In this document: positions 1 through 10,639 of the stretch, piece by piece
Layout of the letters: every line of letters starts with the position of its first letter
How positions within the stretch are numbered: the stretch's first letter is position 1
DNA from: Flectonema sp. DT1601
Taxonomy: Eukaryota; Euglenozoa; Diplonemea; Diplonemida; Diplonemidae
Length of the DNA stretch: 64,000 bases
Direction: 5' to 3'
NCBI GenBank assembly: GCA_964019425.1
Contig: OZ025839.1
Coordinates: 605,001 to 669,000, forward strand
Made by a program: the position numbers and the translations under genes
The notes under the pieces: model-generated
Told to the model about the DNA's origin: nothing
Database searches by the model: none
The model's input: the letters and a program-made list of their open reading frames with translations, nothing else

Positions 1-42
1 GGAGGGGAGGTGGTTCATTCTTTTTGAGGAAGCTAATAGTTT

Positions 43-807
43 ATGTTTATTACCTTATTCAACAACACAGAACTAATGGATGCTTCAGAACTTTCCCAAA
101 CTGTGGCAATAAATGACACAGCGTTGACATTTGTAAAAAAGAGAGTTGCACATTGGAAAACTGGAATTCATCTGGTTGACTGCATTGGTGGGTTTGTAGG
201 AGGAGAAACAATTTTAGTAACAGGCGGTAGTAGAAGCGGTAAATCAGTGTTGGTTCATAACATGGTTGAAGCAGCCTTGAAAAATGGGTTGACTGTAAAT
301 TACTATTGTTGTGGAAGCCTGGAACCACCTGGACAATTCAACGATAAAGGCAGCAGCAAGCTAAAAGTTTTCTGTCCTGGCGATGCCTTAGAATTGGTTC
401 TTCTTCTTACCCACTCAGAAGATGATTTGCCGGGTCTTATTGTTGTCGATGATATTTCGTGTGTTTTTGAGTTAGACAAGTCTGGAAGTCCTCAAACAGT
501 TATATCTGCCTTGCGTTCCTTAAGAAATGAAAAAACAACAATAGTCATGTCAGCTTCTTCTCGTGACAATGTTCCTCAACCTATGTCTTTTTCACGTTGT
601 TTGTTATCAGCAAGTCAGCTGTCTCAAATAATATTACTCAATGTTAGCTCTGGTGATCAATACCCCAGCAGTTCTCCTGCTTATCGAACTATGCAATCGG
701 TGTCTTTAATTTCATCTGATAGGAAGCCTCGCTTAAGTTTATTAGATGATGCTGTTCCTTTTATTATTACTGAGAATAGAAGTCTTGTTTATCCAAGAGG
801 GAAGTAG
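43..807 (+). CDS. RecA/RAD51-superfamily P-loop ATPase, SWSAP1-like
   Basis: A 254-residue protein with a Walker A motif GGSRSGKS at residues 61-68 and a hydrophobic strand ending in two aspartates (GLIVVDD, about 130-137) that fits Walker B. The order of P-loop, short variable segment, Walker B and then a strand with MSAS resembles small RecA/RAD51 paralogue-type ATPases such as SWSAP1, or the ELP6 class. These act in homologous recombination or Elongator respectively. The family level (P-loop, RecA-like) is seen; the paralogue choice is inference. The ATG at 43 follows an AG at 38-39; a second in-frame ATG at 76 could be the true start. Stop is TAG. Confidence 0.6.
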   Translation: MFITLFNNTELMDASELSQTVAINDTALTFVKKRVAHWKTGIHLVDCIGGFVGGETILVTGGSRSGKSVLVHNMVEAALKNGLTVNYYCCGSLEPPGQFNDKGSSKLKVFCPGDALELVLLLTHSEDDLPGLIVVDDISCVFELDKSGSPQTVISALRSLRNEKTTIVMSASSRDNVPQPMSFSRCLLSASQLSQIILLNVSSGDQYPSSSPAYRTMQSVSLISSDRKPRLSLLDDAVPFIITENRSLVYPRGK

Positions 808-923
808 TGATCTTTTTCAATTTAACTTAGTAGAGTGGACTTATCCACTTTGTATTTTTAATTGTCGATTTTTTTTTCAAATGTCTTTTTAATATTTAAT
901 TAAGTCATTCAGATTATATTAAA

Positions 924-1766
924 ATGCATGAGCACATAATGAGACAAGGAGGGACTCATGGAGTGTCTATAGGGCGGAGATCAACTACTCCACAGTCTAG
1001 TCCGAAGCACAGTTCACCTCAGAGAAGCAGCGGTGTTGGGGTAGCAGACTTTGACTCACCACTCCTACAGATTGATCCTTATTCTGTGACTAGAGATCAG
1101 AATTTAATTGCTTCTCCACAACCGGCTGATGGCGCTTTCACTGAACAAGCACATCCTGAAGTTGCGGCATCTGACAGTTATATCCATTCTGAAATACCTC
1201 AAAATTCAAACTATTCATCTACTTCACCTTCAAGACAGACATATGATGGTACAGCTGCTTCAGTTGCACCATCAGAGTGTTGGAAACTATTTGCTTCTTT
1301 AGTAGAAGAGAATGGTATCGATGAAAGAGATATTGGAGAGTTACAGTGGGCGTCAGTAGAAAGAATTTGTGTTCATCTCGGGATAAGTGATCCATTTATG
1401 ATTGCTGAGATTCAAAAGGATTGGAGAAGACGACACACAGGAACAGATAATCCGCCTCCAATGCAACTAACTGCCACTCTTCCATTTGTGCCAGTGCCAG
1501 TGTCGGTGCCAGTGCCAGAGCCGGTAGTTGCAGTACCAGAAGTTTCAACTTATGTTGAACCAATTCGTACACCTTTTACTGTTGATCCTTATCATATAAC
1601 TGATAATCCATTTCTGAGAGGCGTTCCTTCAATTCCAATTGGAACACCACTTGCTCACATATCATCTCCGCAACACAAAGGTCCAATCATCTTATCTGAG
1701 CCAACCCCTGACTGGAGCCGTGTCAAGTCACGCATTGATACTGGTAAGAAAAGAAAAAAACCTTGA
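924..1766 (+). CDS. Low-complexity protein with one short helical domain, function unknown
   Basis: A 280-residue protein I do not recognise. Residues 1-110 are rich in Ser, Pro, Gln and Thr. Residues about 115-170 form the only segment that looks folded: a helical stretch with aromatic and hydrophobic residues (ECWKLFASLVEENGI, WASVERICVHLGI, IAEIQKDWRRR) somewhat like a SAM- or death-like bundle. It is followed by a Pro-Val repeat (PVPVSVPVPEPV, about 190-203) and a basic end, KKRKKP. The start is supported by an acceptor-like TCATTCAG ending at 912, 11 nt before the ATG. Stop is TGA. Confidence 0.6.
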   Translation: MHEHIMRQGGTHGVSIGRRSTTPQSSPKHSSPQRSSGVGVADFDSPLLQIDPYSVTRDQNLIASPQPADGAFTEQAHPEVAASDSYIHSEIPQNSNYSSTSPSRQTYDGTAASVAPSECWKLFASLVEENGIDERDIGELQWASVERICVHLGISDPFMIAEIQKDWRRRHTGTDNPPPMQLTATLPFVPVPVSVPVPEPVVAVPEVSTYVEPIRTPFTVDPYHITDNPFLRGVPSIPIGTPLAHISSPQHKGPIILSEPTPDWSRVKSRIDTGKKRKKP

Positions 1767-1770
1767 TAGC

Positions 1771-1806
1771 CATAGTCGCAACTGCTCACAGTAACTTGCG
1801 ATAGTC
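1771..1806 (+). other. Small stem-loop just after a stop codon
   Basis: TCGCAA and TTGCGA form a 6-bp stem with a loop of about 14 nt. ATAGTCG also occurs on both sides as a direct repeat. It lies within 40 nt of the stop of the preceding gene, so it would sit in its 3' UTR. Function unknown. Confidence 0.35.
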
Positions 1807-2160
1807 GAAAATTATTTGTTTTCTTTACGCTTTAAAATATCTCTTTGCGGTTAAGACATGTTGATTTGTTGCGTAAACGAAGTCATTCTTTGACGAGGGA
1901 TCATTTTTCAGAAAAGAAGAAGACTCTCAGCTGAAAGACGGGTGTTGTTCTTTCTGTTCTTTCCTATAATTTACTGAAGAAGCAATCAGAAAGAAAAATA
2001 TTTATTTTAATTGAAATTAGATCATATTATGTTATGGATTCCTCTTTCTAAGTGAAAAGATTAGTGGCCTTGCCGACTATTGCAAACCAGAATTAATTTG
2101 TGAGTCTTTTCCTACCTGCTTACTGTTTTTTATTTTTATTTTTTTGCATTAAACAAGTAT

Positions 2161-2262
2161 TGTAAGAACGAAAAAGAATGTTGGGCAGCACACGTAAACC
2201 TCCTTTAGCTTTATCAGTTTAAGTCGGTTCACGGTTTCGTGCACAAACAAAAAATCACAGTG
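2161..2262 (+). repeat. Dispersed element, copy A
   Basis: About 100 bp that aligns well with 44873-44946. Shared blocks are GCAG followed by ACACGTAAAC, then TTAGCTT, TCAGTTT, and GGTTC. The end, GCACAAACAAAA, is also shared with the copy at 7721-7810. The origin is unknown; the TTAGCTT...GGTTC spacing is faintly reminiscent of a tRNA-derived SINE. Confidence 0.5.
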
Positions 2263-2389
2263 TTATATCATTATTTTCTGTATAGTTGAAGTTAAAGCCA
2301 ATTCTTTTTTTTTTTTTTTTTTGCATATTTATAATTATCTTTCGCTTGTTTTTTTTTTTTTTCCCTCATCTCAAAGACATGTTCTGCGA

Positions 2390-2460
2390 GCGAAAGAGAA
2401 TTGGGGCAACGCTAACGTGTGACAGCCTTACTTTATAAGTTTGTTTTCAGTTGCGGACAA
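2390..2460 (+). repeat. Dispersed element, copy C (diverged)
   Basis: Aligns with the copy at 7721-7810 through GAAAGAG(A/G)ATTG(G/T)GGCA(A/G)CG and a similar downstream part ending GTTGCG. It is more diverged than copies A and D. Confidence 0.35.
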
Positions 2461-2734
2461 TTCAAAGTAGTCAGAGAGGAAACTATTACGGATATTGCTA
2501 AAAAGTGACTTTTGAAAGGAAGTAATCTGAATTTTATATATTTTATTATGTTTGTTATTGTTTTAAAAAAAGAAAAACGTGGAGGGGATGTTTTTCTCTC
2601 ATTGCCACTCTCGTTTTCGATTTTAGTTTTATTAATTGCTAAGCAGCTCTTTATTAATGAGTTCGATGTTTACACTGTGAGATAAACAATCCTAATAAGA
2701 TTGGGTCTAATTACGTTGCTGTTGCCTCGTAGCT

Positions 2735-2761
2735 CTAGGGAGTTAACCCGATGCTCCCTAG
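2735..2761. other. Perfect 8-bp stem-loop
   Basis: CTAGGGAG and CTCCCTAG flank an 11-nt loop, in a locally GC-richer patch of an AT-rich spacer. It could be part of an unannotated structured RNA. No match to a known RNA family was recognised. Confidence 0.35.
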
Positions 2762-3482
2762 TTTGCTGTATCAGCGATGCACAGTACGCAATGTATTGGA
2801 CTTCCTTATCTATCTATCTAAACTAATCGACAGGTAGGTCGAGCAGACATTTTGTTGTATTCTTGTGGCACAACGAGAGAAAGGGAAAAGTAGTTTTTAA
2901 GTATCCTAATTCTGTCCCTTCGATGTGTAGTACACATCTTCAGAACATACAGATATTTGTTTCGTTAGCAAAGTCTTTTTTTTTTGTTATTGTTGTTGTT
3001 GTTGTTGTAGTTGTGCTGTTCTCTGTTTCTTTCACAAAATCTGTTTTTTACTCGTGTTGTTTTTAATGGGATATGTTTTATACCCGTGAAAAGGAAAAAA
3101 ATAATAATAATAATAAAATTAATGTCGCCAATTAGTTCTGTCTGTCTCCTGTAACATACTTGCGAATACTTAGAAAATAATACATGAGTAAGCAACAAAT
3201 GCCTCCAAATATGTTATTTCATTTGGTTGGAAGTTTTTTTTGCGCTCATTGTTGTTGTAGTAGTAGTCTTGTTAAGGCGAACTACTCAACAGAGTTGTCT
3301 GTTGTCCAGTATAATCAGAGTCTGATGGTACTCAAATGGCTTTATCTTTATTTGGACAGGATACAAGGATTCGATGTTGGGTAGCAAAGCAATACTAGAA
3401 TAGAGGCGGGGAGGTTCATTTCCGTTTTCTTTTTTTTTTTTTAAAAATTACTTTAAAAACCCACTAGAAACACAAAGCCAAG

Positions 3483-6191
3483 ATGCCGCTACTAAAAGGT
3501 TTTGGTTTCGCAGGTCGGAATTTTGGAGGAATCGAACTGGACAAGATTAAGGCCGAGGGATATTCAACTCCGATGTTTAATTTATACAACGGAACATACG
3601 AAGGCAGAGAGGTAACCGTAATGTCTTCAAAGAAAGAAGGAAGCTCTGAATCACTTCAATCTAACAAAGAAGAACACTACGACGTGTTAACTAGTGTTGT
3701 AAAAGAATCACTTCACAGCTCAACATCACAACACAGAAGGTTAGTTGGTGAAGCTTTAGGTAGGCTACGCACACTAAGACATCCGGGTATTCTAAAATAC
3801 GTTAAAAGTGCTACAAAAGGTACAACTGTTACAATTGTTGCTGAAAGGGCTGAGACTCTCAGGCAACGTCTTACAAAAGTTCAGATTACAACTGAAGAGA
3901 TATGTATGGGTGTTTCAAACATTATTAATGCTCTTCAATGGCTTCATGATGAATGTGGAATAGCTTACAATAATATAACACTGGATGGTATATTCGTAAC
4001 AACTGCACCAGTACGATGGTTACTCGGAGACTTTAGTTTTTGCTGCGACAGAGATGCAGCTGACGTCTGTAAGCAGTCGCTGCAGTATCTTCCAATAATA
4101 TCTCCTGAAGATGTGTTTGGTATTCCGATACCTGCCCGTCAACGACTTGACAGGTCTTCACCTCTTGATTTATCTCAAAGGGATGTTTATTGTATGGGTG
4201 CACTGCTTGATACTTTGTTAAAAAAAACTCAATCACCTCCATCTGAATTAACTTGTCATCTTAAAAGTATTCTTACTGTTCCATTTAACACTGAAGTGCT
4301 CCAACAAACAACTTCTCAATACACAGCAAAGTCAGACACAAGTCAGTCAGATCAAAACTTTGCTTTAATAATTCCGACTAGTTTGTGTGTCGATGAGGAT
4401 GAACCAGATGCGAAGCATTCGTTAAGACATTATGAGTTACACCATGGTGGGTATCTTGTTAAGTGTGATGGCGTGATGGTTACTGATGCTTTTCAACTAC
4501 GTGGATTGGTACAAGATGCTCTCAGTAGAGGTCAAAAAACCATTCTCCTCCACTACGAAGCCAACACATTACAATCAACTTTCTGTAGTCCAGTAAATAG
4601 CAGTGTTGCTTCTCCTTGTTACAGCAGTGATTCTGATGATGGGCTACCACCAAAAACACTGACAGAAAGATTCTCAGATGCTGAGAACAGAGGATACTCC
4701 GCAGTACTTGGTGAGCTTAGTGATGAGATTCAGTGGTGTGATATGATGAAGTTACCAGGTCAAATTAATCTTGTAGCCACTGCATCAACAGCTATTCACG
4801 CAGCTCTTCTTGGAAGGGAAACATCAACCACTCAAGATCAATTACAGTTATGGGCACTCTCAGCCCTTGACAGATGTCCTTACTCAAGACCGACACTCAC
4901 ACAATTGATTGGAAGATTATCTGATTCTGTAGTTGCCAGATCAACAAAATTTTTGAGGCTTCGATTCCTTCTCGCTCATCCGTCTGAAAAGAGAGCTGAG
5001 TTCAAGGCTATTGCTCAAAGTATAAGAAAGATTTCGTATTCTGATTTAATACATTGCCTGCTTCCATTGTTGTTGAATGTAAATGTTTTGAGTGATCCGG
5101 AGTCGGCGATCGTATTTGAAGAAGTCTTTAGAGTGCCTTCAAGTTTTAGGTCTGATGCAGATTCGAATATTAGTTTCGGATTTGACTTAAAAAACGGGAG
5201 TTTTAGCTTCCCAACACCAGAGACGAAGAAGGCGATGAGTAAACGACGTGCTAGCGCTCCAGCTCTTGGGAATCTACCTGAGCCTGTGAACACTCGGGAT
5301 CTTCTTCGAACGAAGGAATTTTCTTCTCACGTCATTCCTTTTATTAAAAAGTGTTTTCAAGACACGACAAACGGAGCTTTACGATGTGCTCTCATAAGGC
5401 ACATCGAATCCTATTACCCAGCACTTGATAAACAGTTCTTGGCTGTCGTGTTGAACGCTGTTAGTGTGACGCTGTTTGATTCTAATGATGAGGTATGTTT
5501 ATTTATTAACCCTTGTGTGGGAATTTAATATATTCGTTCGCAACCTAATTTTAACACAAAACAGATTACGGCTTCTGGTTGCGGTGCATCACCTTCTCTC
5601 CTGAATGCCATACTTCGATTTGTAAAGGGAGGGAAAGACGCAAAACTAACAGCAGCAAAAGTTCAAAAAAAGATTGTGATGCCACTTTATTCACTCGCAG
5701 TTTACCCAACATCTTCAGACAAAGTTACTACAGCTGCAGTAATTGCTCTGAAAGACATGTGGGTTCATACAGGACAGGAATTACAATCTCTGAAGGGTGT
5801 GATTTTATCAGCTCTCAACATTGTATTAAAGTCAGGTAGAGTAGAGGTAACGAAGTCTCTTATTGTGTCAATGCAAACACTTGTTGGGACAATCCCTTCA
5901 TCGGATGCAGCAGGATTACTACTTCCTGTTCTGGGTCACCCAGCAAGGAAGGGAAGTCCTGAAGTTCGACAGGAAGCTCAAATATTACTTCGATCTGTTC
6001 TAGACTGGCTTGGTACTGAAGACGTAGCAGATGATGTTGAGCTACCCACACCAGATGAACTTATCACTCCATCAGCTTCAGAGTTACCAATTAATAGAAA
6101 ACCACATTTCAGGAGCGCCAATAGTGGTTGGGATGTCATCGCTAACGCGGTAAAAAAGACTCGTTCGAGCCGCTCTCTCGCTGTAGCTTGA
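3483..6191 (+). CDS. SCYL: SCY1-like (SCYL) pseudokinase with HEAT repeats
   Basis: Join of 3483..5492 and 5565..6191 (intron 72 nt, GTATGT...AAACAG, phase 0), giving 878 residues. The N-terminal kinase-like fold keeps the SCYL signature LRTLRHPGILKYV (about 97-109), then a C-lobe with YNN in place of a catalytic HRD (about 162) and LLGDFSF where DFG would be, so it is a pseudokinase. SRPTLTQLIG near 465-475 ends the kinase domain, as in SCYL1. From about 480 to 830 the protein is helical HEAT-type, including FSSHVIPFIKKCF. SCYL proteins act in Golgi-ER (COPI) or trans-Golgi clathrin traffic. An insertion in the C-lobe (about 290-360) looks PDZ-like. Total length fits the family (about 800-930). 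Confidence 0.82.
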
Positions 6192-7024
6192 ACCGAATGC
6201 TTTTTTAATTGACAATTTCTTTTTTTTTTCGTTATTACAATTTCGTTGCAATTGCTCCACATTTCACAATGGCACTTTAAAAAGTACCTTGACCGCTTCT
6301 TCTTTTTTTTTTTTTTGTTTGGTAACAAGCAACGCTTCCTCTCTTATTTGTTATCCAGTAGTGGAATATGTAGTTAGTACTTTTTCCTCTTCTCGGTACC
6401 TGTTTAATTTATATAAGTTAAGTACAGATATAATGTAATTAACTTTCTTTAGGAAGTCTAAGTTGATGTATCGGAAGTACTCACATGCTTGTTTTTGTTC
6501 ACTCCGAGACGCTTAATTGCTCGTATTTTTTTATTATTATTCCCTTTTTTGTTTGAGTAGGCCTGGAAAATTCATTTCCCATCTAAATTTTATAATGTGG
6601 CTTTTCTGTTTTAATAACGCATAAAAAAAAAAAAAGGCGATATATTTTTTTTTTTTTTTTTAGTTTATTTTATTTTTAAATTAGTTTTGGTTTCATCTTT
6701 TTTTGTTGTTGTAATTGACTGATTGACTATATACTTGTGGCAGTAGTTTTGGAGAAGACAATGACCATCTTTGTTGTTTCCCTTGACTGACTGTTTACAT
6801 CAAGTATCCGAAATAAAGCACCTGATCGATATTTTGTTCTATTTTTTTAATATAAAATAATAATATTATTGCTTTTTGAGGATTTTCATTTTCTCTCTCT
6901 CTCTCTCTCTCTTCCTAGTAAGCTCAATCTCTCTCTCATTTCACTATAGAATCTCGATGGCGATTGAGGAGAAGAGTTGTTCTTTTTTTTTTTTTTTTTT
7001 TTTTTTTGCACCGACGAAGTCGGA

Positions 7025-7138
7025 GAAGAAACTATTCAGATTAAGAGCCGTTATTTATTATGTCATGTTATCTATTTCCCTGTGCGCCAGTAAAACTAGC
7101 TGCTATCAACAAAATATAAGGCTTATCTGAATGGTTTT
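7025..7138 (+). repeat. Direct repeat E, copy 1
   Basis: Shares GAAGAAACTATTCAGAT, then CTATTTCCC, GCCAGTA and CAAAATATAAGGCTT, and TATCTGAATGGTTTTT with 8011-8097. Copy 1 has about 30 nt that copy 2 lacks. Both copies are preceded by a T-rich run and CACCGA(A). Confidence 0.65.
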
Positions 7139-7649
7139 TTTTGACTAAACTACAACCCCCATTCAAAAATAAATAAATAAAAAGATTTCAAGTCGGAGCA
7201 TCTTCATTTCAAGGAGGCTGACTGAAAAAAAGTGTCTTCTTTTTTCTTTTTTTAAATTTCGAGCTATCCTTCGATATTATGTTATGTTGAGAAATATCTT
7301 TGTGTTTAACAATTGTAGTTGTGAAGCTCGATTCCTCCCATTTCGTAGGCTTCTGCACAAATTAAATTGACTCACATGGTGTCTCAGTTCCCTCCGTTTT
7401 ATTATTTTTTTTTTTTAAAAAAAATTTTTGTCAAAACTCACCAAGTTGGTAAATTACTAATTACTTTTTTTTTTTTTTTTTTTTTTTTTGAAGTTCACTA
7501 ACGAAGGATACAAGTGAGAAACAATAAAAAAAAAAATTCAAAAAAAAAAAAAATTAATTTCTCATGAGAATCTGCGATGCAGCCCATTATACAATCATGT
7601 TAAACTTGACCTCTTTGGTGAAGTATTAAACGGTACTACACCAATCTGT

Positions 7650-7671
7650 TTGTCGCCTAGTTAGGTGACAA
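7650..7671. repeat. Near-perfect 10-bp palindrome
   Basis: TTGTCGCCTA and TAGGTGACAA are separated by 2 nt; the one mismatch is a G-T pair in RNA. It could extrude as a cruciform or mark a former insertion. Function unknown. Confidence 0.4.
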
Positions 7672-7720
7672 TTTCATTTTTAAAAATGTTTCTTTTTTTC
7701 TGTACTTACAAACCCATTGT

Positions 7721-7810
7721 TCGGTAGAAAGAGGATTGTGGCAGCGTGACTAACATATTCCTTTATTAGGATTTTGTACCGGGTTGCGCACAAACAAAAC
7801 AAAGGTGTGA
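7721..7810 (+). repeat. Dispersed element, copy B
   Basis: Similar to copy C (GAAAGAGGATTGTGGCAGCG...) and to the end of copy A (GCGCACAAACAAAAC). Sits in the repeat-rich spacer. Confidence 0.4.
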
Positions 7811-8010
7811 GTAAGAAAGTAAAAAGTGAAGTTTGCCGATTTTCTTTTTTTTTTTTTCACTTGCGCTCGGAATGAAAAAGTTGAGAAAACAAAAATAAGT
7901 TTCAAATTACAGTTTTTTCAAACCGCGAAAAGAAAGAAAAAAAAAAAAAAAAAAAAAAAAGAATAAATAATAATAATAATAATCTGGTTTTTTTTTTTCT
8001 TTCTTTCACC

Positions 8011-8097
8011 GAAGAAACTATTCAGATCTATTTCCCTCTGAGCCAGTATTACTGTCTGCGATCAGCAAAATATAAGGCTTTTATCTGAATGGTTTTT
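8011..8097 (+). repeat. Direct repeat E, copy 2
   Basis: Second copy of the block at 7025-7138, about 1 kb downstream in the same orientation, with a deletion after GAAGAAACTATTCAGAT and scattered substitutions. The divergence suggests an old duplication. Confidence 0.65.
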
Positions 8098-9292
8098 GTC
8101 TCTCATTTAATGACAAAATTACTACCTTTGAATTGGTTGAATACGTACAACAGAATAATTTATCTGTTTGTATTAAACGAAAAGTGATAAGCAGCTGGTT
8201 ATTGTTCTATACAGACACATTGAGAAAAGAAGAACAGTGGTGTTTTTTTTCAACCTGAGAAAAAAGAAAGCAGCTGGTTACTCTTTCTATCATGTTTGAA
8301 ACTTACGTTACTATTTTTTTCATTTGAAAAAATAGATCAGTTCCCCTCACTAATTTCTTAACTTAATCTGTCTGTATGGAGTAAAGCACTCTTACTCGAA
8401 AATCTTCGCGTTCAAGACGCCTAGAATTCTTGGCATTTGACATTTGTTGGTGTCTGATTGGAATACACTACTTGACTGTAGTGTGATGTCGTGATGCTCA
8501 ATTCTTTTTTGCCATAAAAAAAAAAAAAAAAAAAAACACGTCTTTTAATTAAAACGAGTTTTTTGCCTATCAATTTTTATTTTGTAGTAAAGATTTTAAG
8601 AATATAAGCAGGTCTGCGTTTTTTTTTTTTTTTTTTTGTTTCGATTTTTCAGTTACTTCCAGCGTCTCTGCTGTTCACGTGACAAAGTAGTTTCACTTTT
8701 TGTCTAATTTATGTTTGTTCTCTGCGTTTTAGACAACGAGTTAGTTGAGGAAATGTTATTAGCGATCAAGTAACTCGTTAGTTTAAAAAAAAAAAAATCT
8801 TAAGCAGTATTTTATTATGAAATACTATCTATTAATAAGTACATGTCTGGAAAAGAAAGAAAAAAAAAGGTCAAGTCTGGAGATTGACAGATCAGAACAC
8901 TATTGTTGTGACTCCAACTGCTATCGATTCACTGAGTTTATTACCATAAGGTACGATGTTTTTTTTTCTTCTTCTTTTTTTTTAATTTTTTTTTTTTATA
9001 TGCCTAGCGGTTACAAACTTCGTTGATTGACCCGCCCTTATACTCAAAAAAAAAGTAATTAACAGATTTTTTTTTTGCTACTACGAAGCTTTAATGACAC
9101 CTATTTTGAGCTTCCCTTTAATTCTGTTTCTTGAATTGTTTGACATTTCCTTTTAAAAAGCCTTCGATAAGTCCCTTATAATAATAATGTTTGGAACAAT
9201 TAGGGAGGGAGGGTTTTTTTTTTTTTTTTTTTTTTTTTTTTGAAACTTCTTTCGTGGTATAGCAATGTTTTTATTTCAATGAATAAAATGAT

Positions 9293-9460
9293 GGGAAAAA
9301 CTATAATTCCACAAAAAAGTTTCTGAAATGTCCGATCTCAACATGAAAGTTTCCGAAATGGACAGCTCCACACAAAAAAGTTTCCGAAATGGACAGCTCC
9401 ACACAAAATAGTTTCCGAAATGGACAGCTCCACACACGAAAGTTTCCGAAATGGACAGCT
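9293..9460 (+). repeat. Left terminal inverted repeat, with 31-bp tandem units
   Basis: Contains units starting at 9319 (diverged), 9349, 9380, 9411 and a partial one at 9442. Each begins GTTTCCGAAATGGACAGCT (GTTTCTG... in the first) and ends in an A-rich stretch. The arm matches the reverse complement of 10475-10639 nearly throughout. Confidence 0.85.
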
Positions 9461-9632
9461 GTTTTTTTTTTTTTTATAGCTTACTGCCAGTGCATTTCGG
9501 GGTCGCCCAAAGTCATGGGATTTTTTTTTCTCCTAAAAAAAATTTTTTTTCCTACGTAAGGCAAGGCCATCCGACGAGATGAGTGAAATACACCGAACCT
9601 GTGTAGGCCTGACTGCGCCCCTGGATCGGCAT

Positions 9633-9838
9633 AGCTCGGTATGTGTGCAGGGCCAGGTATAGGGATGGACGAATTTCGGGTAGAGACACTTGTCCCGACT
9701 TGTCAGCTCATACAACCATGAGAATTCAGAGTGTATTAAAATACTAGAGGTGCATCACAAGCGTCAGATAGGAGACAAGAGAAATCCAACATCATGAATC
9801 TTTAGAAGAGTGATACAGCTCGGTATGTGTGCAGGGCC
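9633..9838 (+). repeat. 22-bp direct repeat inside the transposon
   Basis: Bases 9633-9654 and 9817-9838 are identical over 22 nt (starts AGCTCGGTATG, ends CAGGGCC). A shorter inverted relative, GGCCCTGCAC, occurs near 10172. This shows internal shuffling in the element. Confidence 0.6.
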
Positions 9839-10071
9839 GGGTCACCTACGCAGAGACAAGTCTCCGCTACACGTCGTACCAACCAAGATGAGGTATGAGA
9901 GCGCAAAAACCAAGTATACATGATCAGCGGCCTAGGGCTTGACATGAATAGCTGTGGAGTGGCGAAACCATTTAGTGTTCTCAAGTCTGAGATCACCTCA
10001 CTGAGCCACACAGTACTGTCCTTTCGGAGTTTCTGTGAAAGTAGCCCACGGAACACTTTTCTAAAGATTCA
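9795..10071. repeat. Nested 18-bp inverted repeat, possible inner MITE
   Basis: Bases 9795-9812 and 10054-10071 are inverted copies (17 of 18 match; the arm starts TGAATCTTTAGAA). ATCA flanks both outer ends, which could be a 4-bp target duplication of a 277-bp element inside the Mutator-like element, but four bases is weak evidence. Confidence 0.35.
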
Positions 10072-10474
10072 ATCAGCCGAACTACTCCGCTACTGACTTT
10101 CACTTGATTAGCGAGCTACTAGTATATATTATTATGTCACCTGTTGAAGGAGTACTAAGAGGTTGATTCAGGCCCTGCACGTATTAGTTGTAATTACAGC
10201 ACTTGCTTTACCTTAAATTACTCCTTCCCTCATTGAGAACCAACCAAAAACCTTGTTTTATTACCGAACAGCGAAAAATCCGAATATCACTTCAGTGAAT
10301 AGCAAAAGAAAAACCTTTCCGTTTACTGAACAGCGAAAATGAAATTACCTACCATAGCAATTTTATACGGGAAAAAAAAAGTTGTTCACTAGCGAAAAGT
10401 TTTTTTTGGGTGCAGGCAACGGAGAAAAAAAAAAAAAATTCATTTTGCCAACAAAAAAAAATTTTTTTTTTTTT

Positions 10475-10639
10475 GCTGTCCATTTCGGAAACTTTCGTGT
10501 GGAGCTGTCCATTTCGGAAACTATTTTGTGTGGAGCTGTCCATTTCGGAAACATTTTTGTGTGGAGCTGTCCGTTTCGGAAACTTTCATGTTGAGATCGG
10601 ACATTTCAGTAACATTTACGTGGAATTAGAGGTTTTCCC
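10475..10639 (-). repeat. Right terminal inverted repeat
   Basis: Inverted partner of 9293-9460, with the same tandem units in reverse (CCATTTCGGAAAC). It ends GGTTTTCCC and is followed directly by the 9-bp duplication TAAAATGAT. Differences from the left arm are few. Confidence 0.85.

Larger units (their letters stand above)
1767..3482 (+). other. Intergenic region, 1.7 kb, no gene seen
   Basis: No credible coding sequence. It contains T runs, a TTG-type microsatellite near 2985-3010, an ATA-type one near 3097-3117, two diverged copies of a dispersed element, and a perfect stem-loop at 2735-2761. Just before the next gene a T run (about 3430-3442) is followed by an AG at 3466-3467. Confidence 0.7.
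6192..9283 (+). other. Gene-free repeat region
   Basis: About 3 kb without a credible gene. It is dominated by T and A runs of 10-25 nt, a CT microsatellite at about 6891-6912 and short AAT/ATA runs. It also holds a duplicated block at 7025-7138 and 8011-8097, one copy of the dispersed element, a near-perfect palindrome at 7650-7671, and a small direct duplication beginning AGCAGCTGGTTA at about 8191 and 8269. Short open frames here read through homopolymers and are not believed. Confidence 0.7.
9293..10639. mobile_element. Non-autonomous Mutator-like TIR transposon with 9-bp target duplications
   Basis: A 1347-bp element bounded by long inverted repeats (9293-9460 and 10475-10639) that begin GGGAAAA. 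The perfect 9-bp direct repeat TAAAATGAT touches both outer ends (9284-9292 and 10640-10648), as expected for a target-site duplication. A 9-bp duplication, long TIRs and a GGG terminus together fit the Mutator (MULE) superfamily. The arms are built of a roughly 31-bp tandem unit. The interior is GC-richer than its surroundings and has no transposase-sized frame, so it would need an enzyme in trans. The interior could be captured DNA (Pack-MULE style). The near-identical arms suggest a fairly recent insertion. Confidence 0.8.

Noticed and set aside
9802-10056. 84-residue minus-strand frame inside the transposon
   Set aside because: Lies almost exactly within the nested inverted repeat, has no transposase motif and no splice or leader signal; too short to support as a gene.
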